Shown here in pieces: positions 46,962-55,967 of a DNA stretch of 59,475 nt. Position 1 is the first letter of the stretch, and the number at the start of each line of letters is the position of its first letter. Below the pieces are notes generated by a model. The model ran no database searches and was not told the origin of the DNA. It worked only from the letters and a program-made list of their open reading frames with translations. Origin of the DNA: Sphingobium sp. Its GTDB lineage: Bacteria > Pseudomonadota > Alphaproteobacteria > Sphingomonadales > Sphingomonadaceae. The stretch covers positions 1-59,475 of the forward strand of contig JAGRES010000014.1 of the NCBI GenBank assembly GCA_020446425.1, given 5' to 3'. The position numbers and the translations under genes are program-made.

Positions 46962-49112
46962 ATGAAGAATATGACATATGAGAAATTCGGAATCCTGATT
47001 GTCGGCGCGGTCGCGCTGGCACCCACTATGGCCTGGGCGCAAACGTCGACGTCATCCGACACGCGGCTCGAAGAGATTGTCGTCACGGCCCAGAAGCGGG
47101 AACAGCGCGGCAACGATGTCGGTGTATCGCTCAGCGTTTTGACAAGCAGCGAAATAAAGCGCGCGGGCATCAATTCGCTGGTGGACGTGTCCTCTCAGAC
47201 GCCGAACCTCCAGATGAAGAATGTCCTCGGCAACAGCATCACCAACGTTACCATCCGGGGCATCGGCCTAAATGACTATGCGTCAAACAACAATCCGGCC
47301 GCAGGTGTGTATGTGGACAATGTCTACCTCGTTTCACCCGCGATGCTCACATTCGGTTTTTTCGATGTCGAGCGGATTGAGGTTCTGAAGGGGCCTCAGG
47401 GCGACCTCTATGGCCGAAACACGACAGCCGGCGCGGTTAACATCATCAGCAAGAAACCTACAGACACCACGGAAATCGAAGTGGAAACGGGTTATGGCAG
47501 CTATCAACGTTGGCATCTTGATGGCGCAGTCGGCGGCGCGCTCACACCGACTCTGGACGCCCGTTTCGCTGTTCAGACAGTGCAGCAAAATTCAGGATGG
47601 CAGACCAATTATGTGAATGGGGAAAAGGTCGGAAAGGTCAATCGCACAAGCGGGCGCCTGCAACTTGCATGGAAACCCCAGGGCGATGTTCGCGTTTTGC
47701 TGAACGCACATGCGGGATATGAGCGCTCGGAAGAGATGCTCAATCATGTCGAAAACGTGACCACCACTGAAAACCTTCCCTATTTGAACAAGCCCTACAT
47801 TGCAGGCTCCAGTGTCGATCCGGAAATGAACGTCGATTCTTTCGGCGGCAGCTTGACCGTCGACTGGACGATCTCACCCGCCCTCACACTGACATCGATA
47901 AGCGCCTACGAGAATTATGACCGGTTCAACGTAAGAGACGTTGACGGAACCAGTCTGGTGCAACTCGATTACACCGCCCACAACAAGATCAGGCAATTCT
48001 CGCAGGAGCTTCGCCTCAACTATGTCAGCGGAGATATTACGCTGATCGGCGGTGCATTCTATTCGCACGATGTGGTGGAGGCGCGCGACAGCTACTCCAT
48101 CATAGATTTCCTGCCCTCGCTGGGTGACACGGTTGGCAATACCTATCGCCAGCGCACCGAGGCCTATGCCGGCTTCCTGCATGCCGAATGGACGCTCGCA
48201 CCAAAATTCACACTGATCGGTGGCCTGCGCTACACGCATGAGAACAAGCTGTTCAACAATGTGACCACATTTTTCGGGTCGAACGGGAATTATATTGATG
48301 TGTTTCCTGCCCTCAGCCGCAGCTATTCGACATCGCGCGTGTCTGGCAAGATCGGCCTGAATTACAAGCCGGTGGACGATACGCTGATCTACGCCAGTAT
48401 CAGCCGCGGCTTCAAATCGGGCGGCTTCCAGGGTCAGTTGACGTTCGATCCAGCAGTGATCACACCGTTTAACGACGAGAGCATCACGGCATATGAAGTC
48501 GGAGTGAAAAGCAGGCTTCTTCCCAACCTGCAATTCAATGCCGCCATATTCGATTACGAATATCATGACGCCCAGTTCTATGGTCCGATTTTCAACGAAC
48601 CGGGCATTGGCGTCCTGTTCGGTCTGGCGAATGTCGGCAACGCGCGGGTATATGGTGCGGAAGCGGACATCATCTGGCGCCCGGTCTCCGGCCTCGACCT
48701 TCGTTTCGGCGTCGGTACGATTGACACGAAGATCATAAAGTCCATCGTCGCCGGTGTCGCGGACGGCAGCAAGCTGCCGAATGCGCCGGAACTGACCCTC
48801 AATGGGCTGATGCGGTACAACTGGGCGCTTTCGGATACGATCAAGGCCGACATAACCCTGTCGGGCAATTATCAGAGCAGCATGGCGTTCGATGTCGTTC
48901 TGAATCCGCCCGAAGCGCTCAACGACGGCTATTTCGTCGGCAACAGCGAGGTTGGCCTCACCTTCGGCGAAGCGTGGAGAGCATCGGCGTCGGTCAAGAA
49001 TATCTTCGACAAGCGCTACAAGACGCAGGCTGCTGTCAACAGCGTGGGCTGGGGCTATGGCTATGGGCCGCCGCGCACATTTTCCGTCAATCTGGCATAC
49101 AAGTTCCATTGA
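46962..49112 (+). CDS. TonB-dependent outer-membrane receptor
   Basis: A 716-residue receptor. A signal peptide (about 1-27, ending MAWAQT) is followed by the TonB box EEIVVTAQKREQRGNDVGVS, a plug domain (SVLTSSEIKRAGINSLVDVS; VERIEVLKGPQGDLYGRNTT) and a barrel ending in an aromatic residue (VNLAYKFH). It probably imports the substrate of this catabolic locus. Unlike the truncated receptor it has no STN domain. It is 37 bp after the racemase gene. Confidence 0.93.
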   Translation: MKNMTYEKFGILIVGAVALAPTMAWAQTSTSSDTRLEEIVVTAQKREQRGNDVGVSLSVLTSSEIKRAGINSLVDVSSQTPNLQMKNVLGNSITNVTIRGIGLNDYASNNNPAAGVYVDNVYLVSPAMLTFGFFDVERIEVLKGPQGDLYGRNTTAGAVNIISKKPTDTTEIEVETGYGSYQRWHLDGAVGGALTPTLDARFAVQTVQQNSGWQTNYVNGEKVGKVNRTSGRLQLAWKPQGDVRVLLNAHAGYERSEEMLNHVENVTTTENLPYLNKPYIAGSSVDPEMNVDSFGGSLTVDWTISPALTLTSISAYENYDRFNVRDVDGTSLVQLDYTAHNKIRQFSQELRLNYVSGDITLIGGAFYSHDVVEARDSYSIIDFLPSLGDTVGNTYRQRTEAYAGFLHAEWTLAPKFTLIGGLRYTHENKLFNNVTTFFGSNGNYIDVFPALSRSYSTSRVSGKIGLNYKPVDDTLIYASISRGFKSGGFQGQLTFDPAVITPFNDESITAYEVGVKSRLLPNLQFNAAIFDYEYHDAQFYGPIFNEPGIGVLFGLANVGNARVYGAEADIIWRPVSGLDLRFGVGTIDTKIIKSIVAGVADGSKLPNAPELTLNGLMRYNWALSDTIKADITLSGNYQSSMAFDVVLNPPEALNDGYFVGNSEVGLTFGEAWRASASVKNIFDKRYKTQAAVNSVGWGYGYGPPRTFSVNLAYKFH

Positions 49113-49212
49113 TGAAATCAGGACGACCGGCGCGATATGCGTGCGCCGGTCGCCATTTTCTGCAAATATCGGTTCAGTCCGGGCTGGTTGAAAATGATCG
49201 CGGGTAGAATTT

Positions 49213-50493
49213 ATGGCGAATAATGATTTCGCGTTTGAGGCCGTGCCGCCGGAGAAGACCGTTTCCGGTTTCCGCATCGCCATCGTGATAATCGGTATCA
49301 TCATTGCGTTGCCCGCCTTCATCACAGGATCGGACCTCGGTTTCCGGCTTGGCTTTCGGAACGGTGTTCTCGCAATAACGCTCGGCGGCCTGATCCTCAC
49401 AATCATCGCGATGGCGACCGGGACGATCGGTGCAAAAACGCGCCTGAACACCGCGATGATCATCAAGCGGACGTTCGGCACATTAGGCGGCAGGTTCGTG
49501 AGCGGCGTTCTTGCCGTTGCGTGCCTTGGCTGGTTCGGCGTAACGGCGGAAGTTTTCGGTCGAAGCCTTCACCAGATGCTGGTGGGGCAGGCATGGGACG
49601 CGCTCCCGCCGTCCGCCTATATTTTGCTGGGCGGGTTGTTGATGGTTGCGACAACCATTTTCGGCTTTGCCGCTCTCCAGCGGCTGTCCAACATCACAGT
49701 GCCGATGCTGGCGGTGCTGATTGCCTATACCGCTTTCCTTACGCTGAAGTCTGGCAGTCTCGGCGCACTGGGGCAAGCAGCTGCTGGTCAGGCAAGTCTG
49801 GGAGACGGCATCTCGGCAATCGTCGGCGGATATGCTGTCGCAGTCACGATATTCCCTGACTTGTGCCGCTTCTCCAAATCCAGTCGCGGCGCGCAAATGG
49901 CTGCCCTTCTCACATATACCATCGCCATGCCGTGTATCTTGATGCTCGCCATGATCCCCAGCATTGTCACCGGAGAGCATGACCTCACGGTCATCATGAC
50001 GACTTTGGGGCTTGGGCTGCCCGCCCTGGCTTTGCTCGTCTTCAAAGCGTGGGCGACCAATTCGGGGAACCTCTATTTCGCGTCTCTCAGCGCGGCCAAT
50101 TTTCTGGGCTATCGCGGCCTGAAGACGATCATTATCGGGGCAGGCGTTCTGGGCGTACTTATCGCCGTTTCTGGCCTTACCGACAGGCTCATCGGATTTC
50201 TCGTTGCCTTGGGCGTCAGCATTCCTCCCATTGCCGGCATCTATATTGCCGATTTCCTCCATCATGGCGCCGACAAATATATGCGCGAAGCTCATGTGCA
50301 GTCGATCCGCTATGGCGCATTCGCATGCTGGGCGTTCGGGATCGCGGTTGCGATACTCGCGCGCATGGACGTCGTCAGTCTCTCGGGTATTTCAGCAATA
50401 GACTCCATGGTCGCTGCCGCAGCCAGCTATCTGCTCTTGCGCCGGTTGCGACCAGCGGCAGACAGCCAAGTTCTCTCGACGGAAGTTTCGTAG
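49213..50493 (+). CDS. NCS1/CodB-type purine, cytosine or hydantoin permease
   Basis: A 426-residue inner-membrane transporter with about 12 segments. SGFRIAIVIIGIIIALPAFI and AIVGGYAVAVTIFPDLCRFS match the cytosine/purine/hydantoin (NCS1) family, as do WATNSGNLYFASLSAANFLG and its surrounding helices. Mhp1, a hydantoin carrier, belongs to the same family, and the neighbouring racemase and DUF917 genes make hydantoin or thiohydantoin uptake the best guess. Confidence 0.88.
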   Translation: MANNDFAFEAVPPEKTVSGFRIAIVIIGIIIALPAFITGSDLGFRLGFRNGVLAITLGGLILTIIAMATGTIGAKTRLNTAMIIKRTFGTLGGRFVSGVLAVACLGWFGVTAEVFGRSLHQMLVGQAWDALPPSAYILLGGLLMVATTIFGFAALQRLSNITVPMLAVLIAYTAFLTLKSGSLGALGQAAAGQASLGDGISAIVGGYAVAVTIFPDLCRFSKSSRGAQMAALLTYTIAMPCILMLAMIPSIVTGEHDLTVIMTTLGLGLPALALLVFKAWATNSGNLYFASLSAANFLGYRGLKTIIIGAGVLGVLIAVSGLTDRLIGFLVALGVSIPPIAGIYIADFLHHGADKYMREAHVQSIRYGAFACWAFGIAVAILARMDVVSLSGISAIDSMVAAAASYLLLRRLRPAADSQVLSTEVS

Positions 50494-50499
50494 TCGGGT

Positions 50500-50979
50500 T
50501 CAGTCCGCGCGCGCGAGGATAGCGGCCAACGCCTCACATCCCTCGCGGTCATCGTCGCCAAACCGCCCTTCGACCGGGCTATCGATGTCGAGCACGCCCG
50601 TCACGCGACCATCGCGAATGATCGGCACGACGATTTCCGACCGACTTGCAGCATCGCATGCAATATGGCCGGGGAAAGCGTGGACATCCTTGACGACCAG
50701 CGTTTCCTGCCTTGCCACAGCCGTACCGCATACTCCCTTGCCAAAGGGAATGCGAACACAGGCAACCCTCCCCTGAAAGGGGCCGAGAACCAACTCGCCG
50801 TGGACAGCGCGGTAAAACCCTACCCAGTTGATGTCTGGCAAATGTTCCCAGATCAGCGCCGCTGCATTCGCCATGTTGGCGATCTCATCCTCTTCCCCAA
50901 GCGTGATACCGGCCAGTGCCTGCGCCAGTTCGCGATAGAGTTCTGCGGATCCTTCAGCCGAAATCTGGGTCTCGATCAT
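50500..50979 (-). CDS. msrC: GAF-type free methionine-(R)-sulfoxide reductase
   Basis: A 159-residue GAF-domain protein. Cysteines in ACVRIPFGKGVCGTAVARQE and the third in HIACDAASRSEIVVPIIRDG are the three catalytic and resolving Cys of the free-Met-R-sulfoxide reductase class. The sequence NWVGFYR is the family binding loop. It reduces free methionine R-sulfoxide. msrA is immediately upstream on the same strand. Confidence 0.92.
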   Translation of the reverse strand: MIETQISAEGSAELYRELAQALAGITLGEEDEIANMANAAALIWEHLPDINWVGFYRAVHGELVLGPFQGRVACVRIPFGKGVCGTAVARQETLVVKDVHAFPGHIACDAASRSEIVVPIIRDGRVTGVLDIDSPVEGRFGDDDREGCEALAAILARAD

Positions 50980-51000
50980 ATTTTCTCCTCGCCGCCTACT

Positions 51001-51549
51001 TCAGCCGGTCGGCATATTTTTTTGGAATTTGGCCAGTTTCGGCGCAATGACCATCGAGCAATAGACATTTTTCTTGCCATTCTCGGCGAAATAGTCGTGA
51101 TGATATGTCTCGGCTTCAAACCAGGGTTGCGTTCCGTCCTCGACCGCTGTCACGATCGGGTCCGACCACAGCGACCGCGCCTTTGCGATCGCCGCCTCCG
51201 CGAGGTCCCGCTCGCCCTGCGTTGTCACGAAAATCGCCGAACGATATTGATTGCCGATGTCCTCGCCTTGTCGGTCCAGCGTGGTGGGATCGTGCGCGTG
51301 GAAGAATATGTCTAGCAACTCTGCAAAGCTGATCATGTCCGGATCGTAGCTGATGCGGATGGCTTCGGCATGGCCAGTATCGCCCTGCTTCACCTGTTCA
51401 TAGCTAGGGTCCGCAACATGACCGCCGATATATCCCGGCTTGACCGCATGCACGCCCTTAAGGCGTGTGAAGATGGCCTCCGAACACCAGAAACAGCCCG
51501 CCGCCAAAATGGCCGAAGCCGATGAGGTGTGAGGCGTGGCATCGGTCAT
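51001..51549 (-). CDS. msrA: Peptide methionine sulfoxide reductase MsrA
   Basis: A 182-residue MsrA. The catalytic Cys is in ILAAGCFWCSEAIFTRLKGV; further marks are GYIGGHVADPSYEQVKQGDT and GHAEAIRISYD. It reduces methionine S-sulfoxide. The C-terminus is short and lacks the usual resolving Cys pair, so reductant transfer may differ. It lies one base from the megL stop and 21 bp from the GAF-type reductase gene, so a single operon is probable. Confidence 0.93.
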   Translation of the reverse strand: MTDATPHTSSASAILAAGCFWCSEAIFTRLKGVHAVKPGYIGGHVADPSYEQVKQGDTGHAEAIRISYDPDMISFAELLDIFFHAHDPTTLDRQGEDIGNQYRSAIFVTTQGERDLAEAAIAKARSLWSDPIVTAVEDGTQPWFEAETYHHDYFAENGKKNVYCSMVIAPKLAKFQKNMPTG

Positions 51550-51550
51550 C

Positions 51551-52759
51551 TCAGGCGACCTTGCTCAGTAAAGGCGAAGCCGCATCGCTCAGATCGTCCC
51601 AGATATCCTCGACATGCTCCAGGCCTACCGACAGCCGGATAAGTCCTTCGCTGATCCCATGAGCCGCCCGCTCCTCCGGGGTGTAGGTCGAATGCGTCAT
51701 GGTCGCGGGATGCTGGATCAGGGTTTCCGCGTCGCCGAGGCTGACCGCGCGCCGGATCATCATGAGCCGATTCATGAACGGCAATGCGGCGCTCATTCCT
51801 CCGTTCAGCTCGAACGCGATGACGCCTCCGTACATCCCGTTCATCTGCTTTACGGCGAGATCATGCTGGGGAAAGGATGCCAGACCCGGATAATGCACCT
51901 CCGCAATTGCCAGATGGGACTCAAGACGCCGCGCAATCTCCAGCGCACTCGCACTGTGCCTGTGTACCCTGAGCTCAAGCGTCTTGAGCCCCCGAGTTAC
52001 GAGCATCGCATCGAAAGGGGAAAGCACGGCACCGGTCATGTCCTTAATGCCGCTCATGTTGATGCGCTTAATCAAATCTTCTTCGCCGACGACCGCACCG
52101 GCAATAACGTCTCCATGGCCTCCCAGATATTTGGTGGCCGAATGAACCACCAGATCCGCGCCCAGCTCAATCGGTCTCTGAATGAAGGGGGTCGCATAGG
52201 TATTGTCCACGACCACGGTGGCACCATGGGCATGTGCGGCTGTGGCGACCGCCGCGATATCGACGAGCCGCATATTGGGGTTGGCCGGCGTTTCGAAATA
52301 GACGACGCGGGTGCGCTTCGAAATGGACGCCGTCACCGCATCGATATCGGTCATATCGACATGCGTTACCGTGATACCGAATTCCGTCAGGCCGTGACGA
52401 AACAGGGCGAAAGTGCAGCCGTAAAGCGTGATGTCCGTAACCAGTTCGTCACCGGGTCTCAGCAAGGTCCACAAGGTTGCTGCGATCGCCCCCATACCCG
52501 AAGCCGCTGCAACGGCCGCTTGCCCGCCTTCCAGAGACGCAAGGCGCTGTTCAAGTAGCGCGGTGGTAGGGTTACCGAGGCGGGAGTAGATGAAGCCCTC
52601 TTCTTCTCCAGCGAACAGCCGCCCTCCCTGCTCGACATTGTCGAAACAGAATGTTGAAGTCAGGAATAGTGGCGGCGACAACGCGTTTTGCGCGCTGCCA
52701 GGATGATAACCCGAATGAATGGCGCGCGTGGAAAAACCACGCTTTGTTTGGTGACCCAT
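51551..52759 (-). CDS. megL: Methionine gamma-lyase
   Basis: A 402-residue PLP enzyme of the Cys/Met-metabolism group. The PLP lysine is in HSATKYLGGHGDVIAGAVVG. The segment TDITLYGCTFALFRHG has the Cys that distinguishes methionine gamma-lyase (equivalent to Cys116) from cystathionine enzymes. It splits methionine into methanethiol, 2-oxobutanoate and ammonia. Its divergent AsnC-type neighbour is the likely regulator, and the two sulfoxide reductases follow. Confidence 0.92.
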   Translation of the reverse strand: MGHQTKRGFSTRAIHSGYHPGSAQNALSPPLFLTSTFCFDNVEQGGRLFAGEEEGFIYSRLGNPTTALLEQRLASLEGGQAAVAAASGMGAIAATLWTLLRPGDELVTDITLYGCTFALFRHGLTEFGITVTHVDMTDIDAVTASISKRTRVVYFETPANPNMRLVDIAAVATAAHAHGATVVVDNTYATPFIQRPIELGADLVVHSATKYLGGHGDVIAGAVVGEEDLIKRINMSGIKDMTGAVLSPFDAMLVTRGLKTLELRVHRHSASALEIARRLESHLAIAEVHYPGLASFPQHDLAVKQMNGMYGGVIAFELNGGMSAALPFMNRLMMIRRAVSLGDAETLIQHPATMTHSTYTPEERAAHGISEGLIRLSVGLEHVEDIWDDLSDAASPLLSKVA

Positions 52760-52843
52760 TTCGACCTCTCATTGATACGCAGCAAGTTTAGCAGAGCTGG
52801 CCAAAAATGCTTTGCGTTGTCAGTCGCAGGAGTGTATTTTTGC

Positions 52844-52856
52844 GCAATTCAATTGC
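52844..52856. promoter_or_regulatory. Candidate Lrp/AsnC operator
   Basis: GCAATT-C-AATTGC is a perfect 13 bp palindrome in the gap between divergent megL and the AsnC-type gene, 20 bases before the regulator start. Symmetry and place suit autoregulation and megL control; direct evidence is lacking. Confidence 0.45.
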
Positions 52857-52875
52857 ATCAATCAGGATATTATTG

Positions 52876-53355
52876 GTGAATATTTCCAATCTGGATCGAA
52901 TCGATCATAAAATCCTGCACGAGCTTCAAATCGATTCCAGCCTCCCTAACAGTGAATTGGCCAATCGTGTCGGCCTGTCGGATTCACCCTGTCTGAGGAG
53001 GGTGAGGAAGCTTGAGGAGTTGGGCTATATCAAAGGCTATCATGCCCATCTGGACGAAGTGAAATCGGGCACTGCATTCAATTTGTTTGTCGGCATCAAG
53101 GTGCGGCGCCACGGCGACGATCAGACTGGACCGTTTGAAAACTGGGCCAGAAGCAGGCCGGAGATCGCAGCCTGCTATCTGGTGTCGGGCGAAATTGACT
53201 ATCTGCTTCATGTGGTCGTCGCGGATGTTGGAGCGTACGAGCAATTTCTCTCCAACGAGCTTTTGACCCATCCCTCGATTCAGGACATCCGGTCAAACAT
53301 GGCTGTCCGCGTTGTTAAGCCGCCATTCGGGGTTCGAGCCAATTTGCTGGATTGA
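52876..53355 (+). CDS. Lrp/AsnC-family regulator
   Basis: A 159-residue regulator. The helix-turn-helix is in NSELANRVGLSDSPCLRRVR, and the C-terminal RAM domain follows (FNLFVGIKVRRHGD; ACYLVSGEIDYLLHVVVADV). A GTG at 52876 has AGGA eight bases upstream and is taken as the start. It is divergent from megL, a common partner, and so is likely to sense methionine or another amino acid. Confidence 0.9.
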   Translation: MNISNLDRIDHKILHELQIDSSLPNSELANRVGLSDSPCLRRVRKLEELGYIKGYHAHLDEVKSGTAFNLFVGIKVRRHGDDQTGPFENWARSRPEIAACYLVSGEIDYLLHVVVADVGAYEQFLSNELLTHPSIQDIRSNMAVRVVKPPFGVRANLLD

Positions 53356-53810
53356 TCTATACAGCGGCAGCACGTTTGCTGATTTCCTATCAGGCCTGGT
53401 GTAAACATCGACGCATCACAGGCGGCGTGCCGAACAATGTCTGGTTGATGACGATATGAAGACCGAAGCTTTCCAGGGCAACCGAGGTGTGAACTTTCGG
53501 CTCCTCGCACGGCGGGGAGCTCCCTCAAAAATTCAGCTGAATGTAAGGCGGAAACCAGGAGTGCCGTTGCACCCTGAGAATGGCAGAGATTGAGCGATCC
53601 CAGCGACTGCTCGCGCAACGCTCGAACCGGCCGCTCCCGAGCAATTCACGCCGTCCTACGGCAGGTGTTCGAACGTGTGTTCATGCTAAAGCCTGTCGTG
53701 GGCATATGCCTGAGTATTCGGGTATAGGGCGACCTTAAACCAATAATTCGCCCCATGCCTATTTGAGCTGCTAACCTGCGCTGATGTGCCACTACAGGGG
53801 GACGTGAGCG
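53356..53810. other. Gene-free 455 bp stretch
   Basis: No convincing gene is seen. Reading frames here are short or lack start sites. A broken frame around 53450-53595 on the plus strand (GVNFRLLARRG) is vaguely like a nucleotidyltransferase remnant, but the match is too weak to call. The composition changes from the preceding operon, so this may be the left edge of an island. Confidence 0.4.
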
Positions 53811-54689
53811 ATGTGGGCGGAGTTCAAGGAAAAGCCATTCGAGACCTATTTTCTCGCCGAGATGGCCCGCCGGACCACAGTCCTCTATTCACCCGACCAG
53901 ACCGACGAAGGCATCGTCGGATTCGATGGCGCTTTCTTCATACCGGACCCTGACTTTCGCGTCCTGCTTCCTTTCATCCGCTCGCGTCGCTGGCCGCATT
54001 TCATTGGCATGACCGCTTCGGAAATCGACCATTTCGGCAGGGCGCTCGACGCGCGCCTGCCGCCGTTCAACCTCAATCTGTTCGTCCAATATAAGCGACC
54101 CGAGTGGATGCGGCGGTCGAGCGCCACTGAATGGGCGAGCTGGAACGCGGCTTATTTCCGCTATACGATTGACGCCAAGCAGCAGGGTCTGCTCGAGAAA
54201 ATCCTCGCCGTCGGCGCCGGCCGGGCCGCCGTCGTCTACGCCTCCGCTGCATTCTGGGCGAACAGCGACCTGTTCGCGCTGGCCGGCTCCAAAGGTATCA
54301 TCGCGAACAGCAATATAGCCAGCGCCGACCTACTGACTGGCCACAACCGCTACACCTACACCGACCCCGGCGGTCACGGCATCGCCCATTCCGAGCCGGA
54401 ATATATAGAAGGCCCGTCGCTTGACGGCATCTTCGCGCGCGGCGCGGACAATGAGCGACTGCCCTTCACCAAGCATGTGAAGGCGACCGCCAACCTCATC
54501 GAGCGCGGCCTCGACGAGAGCTCAACCGACTATGCCCTGTGGCAGTCGGCGCGCGAGGCGATCCTCGGCGGCGACTTCGCCGACGCCTTTCCGCGCGCCC
54601 GCAGCACCTGGCTCGACGCCATCGTGTCGATGGCGGCGTTCTCGCAGGCGTTCGATATCCGCATCGCGGCGGTTGGCACTGAGGAATAG
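53811..54689 (+). CDS. Unrecognised 292-residue protein with possible nuclease core
   Basis: I do not recognise the family. No signal peptide or membrane helix is seen. Helix ETYFLAEMARRTTVL is followed by VGFDGAFFIPD and then NLNLFVQYKRPEW, an E-D-QxK order that resembles a PD-(D/E)XK endonuclease. A second conserved-looking part is AVVYASAAFWANSDLF and SNIASADLLTGHNRYTYTDP. It lies alone on the plus strand between gene-poor stretches and upstream of an Mrr-like nuclease. The nuclease reading is a guess from motif order only. Confidence 0.6.
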   Translation: MWAEFKEKPFETYFLAEMARRTTVLYSPDQTDEGIVGFDGAFFIPDPDFRVLLPFIRSRRWPHFIGMTASEIDHFGRALDARLPPFNLNLFVQYKRPEWMRRSSATEWASWNAAYFRYTIDAKQQGLLEKILAVGAGRAAVVYASAAFWANSDLFALAGSKGIIANSNIASADLLTGHNRYTYTDPGGHGIAHSEPEYIEGPSLDGIFARGADNERLPFTKHVKATANLIERGLDESSTDYALWQSAREAILGGDFADAFPRARSTWLDAIVSMAAFSQAFDIRIAAVGTEE

Positions 54690-54951
54690 TGAGCCGGAGT
54701 CACGGCCGTCGCGCGTACCAATCGGGATGCGGTCGACCGCCAGCGTCGCTCACGATGAACGATCGTCAGCTATAAGGGACCGCCTTTCGAGCGTTGGATG
54801 GCCGCTCTGTTAGCGTCACCCGTCATTGTCCCGTGGCTGAATTTGCCCCCGCTTTCTTATTCCTAATCTAATTTCCCACATTTCTGCTTGAACCTTGGCG
54901 CTACCCACGCAATGGTTGTTTTGCTTCCCGAGAAAGCCGGGGGGCGGGGCG

Positions 54952-55157
54952 TAGTAACCCCTTTCGCTAGAACTCGGTCGAGATTATCGGCCGGGTGGCA
55001 TGCGCGTATGTCCAGCCGGCAACGGTAAAGGCGCATGCGCCTGCTCTAGCGAACAGGTTACTAACATCCGGCTTCGGCCGTCGCCCCGAGAGGACATAGG
55101 AGCGGCAGGGAAGCCAAAGCCAAGGGCTGAGCGTCGCTCCGGAATGAGGGAGTGACG
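54952..55157 (+). ncRNA. Structured non-coding segment ahead of an exported-protein gene
   Basis: The 468 bp between stop 54689 and start 55158 has no gene; its second half is rich in symmetry. TAGTAACC (54952-54959) pairs with GGTTACTA (55056-55063). TTCGCTAGA (54963-54971) pairs with TCTAGCGAA (55045-55053). These make an outer stem of 17 pairs with a small internal loop. Inside are CTCG-GT-CGAG (54973-54982), a nine-base near-perfect stem (54990-54998 with 55012-55020) and the palindrome GGCGCATGCGCC (55030-55041). After it come GGC-TTCG-GCC and a GGAGCG/CGCTCC pair. It could be a leader RNA, an sRNA or an origin-like DNA structure. Confidence 0.5.
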
Positions 55158-55967
55158 ATGACGCAGAGCCGACCGTTCAACAAATTTCAGAGTTTCAGCA
55201 AGGCGCGACGGATTGTGCGCACCGTGACCGTCGCGACAATAGCGTCCTGTATCGCCCTGGCACCAACAGCAGTCCTCGCCAAGAAGAAGGGCGCGTGGTC
55301 TGTTGTGCGGACGCAGGATCCGATCACAGGTCGCACAACCTGCGCGGTCAGCGCGCTGGATCGACTGGCCCATATGCGCTTCGCACGGATCGGCGCTCTC
55401 TATGCGGTGGTCGAGAACAACCCGGATGCCGGATTGCTGGTCGGCGTATCGAGTGGTGGGCGCTGGCGCATACCGGTCGGCGATATCCTCTGGCGCGTCG
55501 ATACCCAACCCTATCGTACATTGAAGGCGGTCGATAATCCCGAGGTGGCGAACACCGGCAACCCCGCATTGGCCGCTGCGGAGGCAGCAAAGGGGACCGA
55601 ACCCCCGCCTGAAGAGGGTGCAGGCTTACAGGCCAACGACGCTGACGCCGCTTCTTCAGCGAACGAGCCGCCCCTCGAGACCTATCGCGCCACCATCGAT
55701 GCGACGATGGAACGCCAGACCGCGCTGATTGCAGCGATGACCGCAACCGCTACGATGGCAAGCGGCGAGACGGCTAAGGCGATGCTGGCGGAGATGCGCG
55801 AAGGCAAGGCCCTGCTGTTCCGGCAACAGGCAGCAGCGCCGCTCTATGGGCTGCCCTCCTCGCAAGTCTATACTGTCGGGCAGGATACCAACAAGGGCCA
55901 CAAGCCCATCCCGATCGACCAGAGCTTTCATGATGGCCTTGTCGCCTGCGGGATTGTTACGCCATGA
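55158..55967 (+). CDS. Exported protein of unknown function
   Basis: A 269-residue protein with a signal peptide (about 1-42, ending near TAVLA-KK). A first domain reads WSVVRTQDPITGRTTCAVSA and RWRIPVGDILWRVDTQPYRT, loosely like the IalB invasion/stress family. A low-complexity Ala/Glu stretch then precedes a helical part rich in Thr, Met and Ala (MERQTALIAAMTATATMASG). The start at 55158 has GGGAG upstream. Its stop overlaps the next start by four bases (ATGA), tying a periplasmic protein to a nuclease gene. No known function. Confidence 0.7.
   Translation: MTQSRPFNKFQSFSKARRIVRTVTVATIASCIALAPTAVLAKKKGAWSVVRTQDPITGRTTCAVSALDRLAHMRFARIGALYAVVENNPDAGLLVGVSSGGRWRIPVGDILWRVDTQPYRTLKAVDNPEVANTGNPALAAAEAAKGTEPPPEEGAGLQANDADAASSANEPPLETYRATIDATMERQTALIAAMTATATMASGETAKAMLAEMREGKALLFRQQAAAPLYGLPSSQVYTVGQDTNKGHKPIPIDQSFHDGLVACGIVTP

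Noticed and set aside
47874-49481. 535-codon open frame on the minus strand
   Set aside because: Covers the TonB receptor gene in antisense; low-complexity, no recognisable domain.
53280-53618. 112-codon minus-strand frame partly over the AsnC-type gene
   Set aside because: No similarity or ribosome site, and its 3' end is antisense to the regulator's conserved C-terminus.
54952-55063. Integron attC site
   Set aside because: Size and fold are suggestive, but the ends lack the GTTRRRY/RYYYAAC core sequences and no integrase or cassette array is present.
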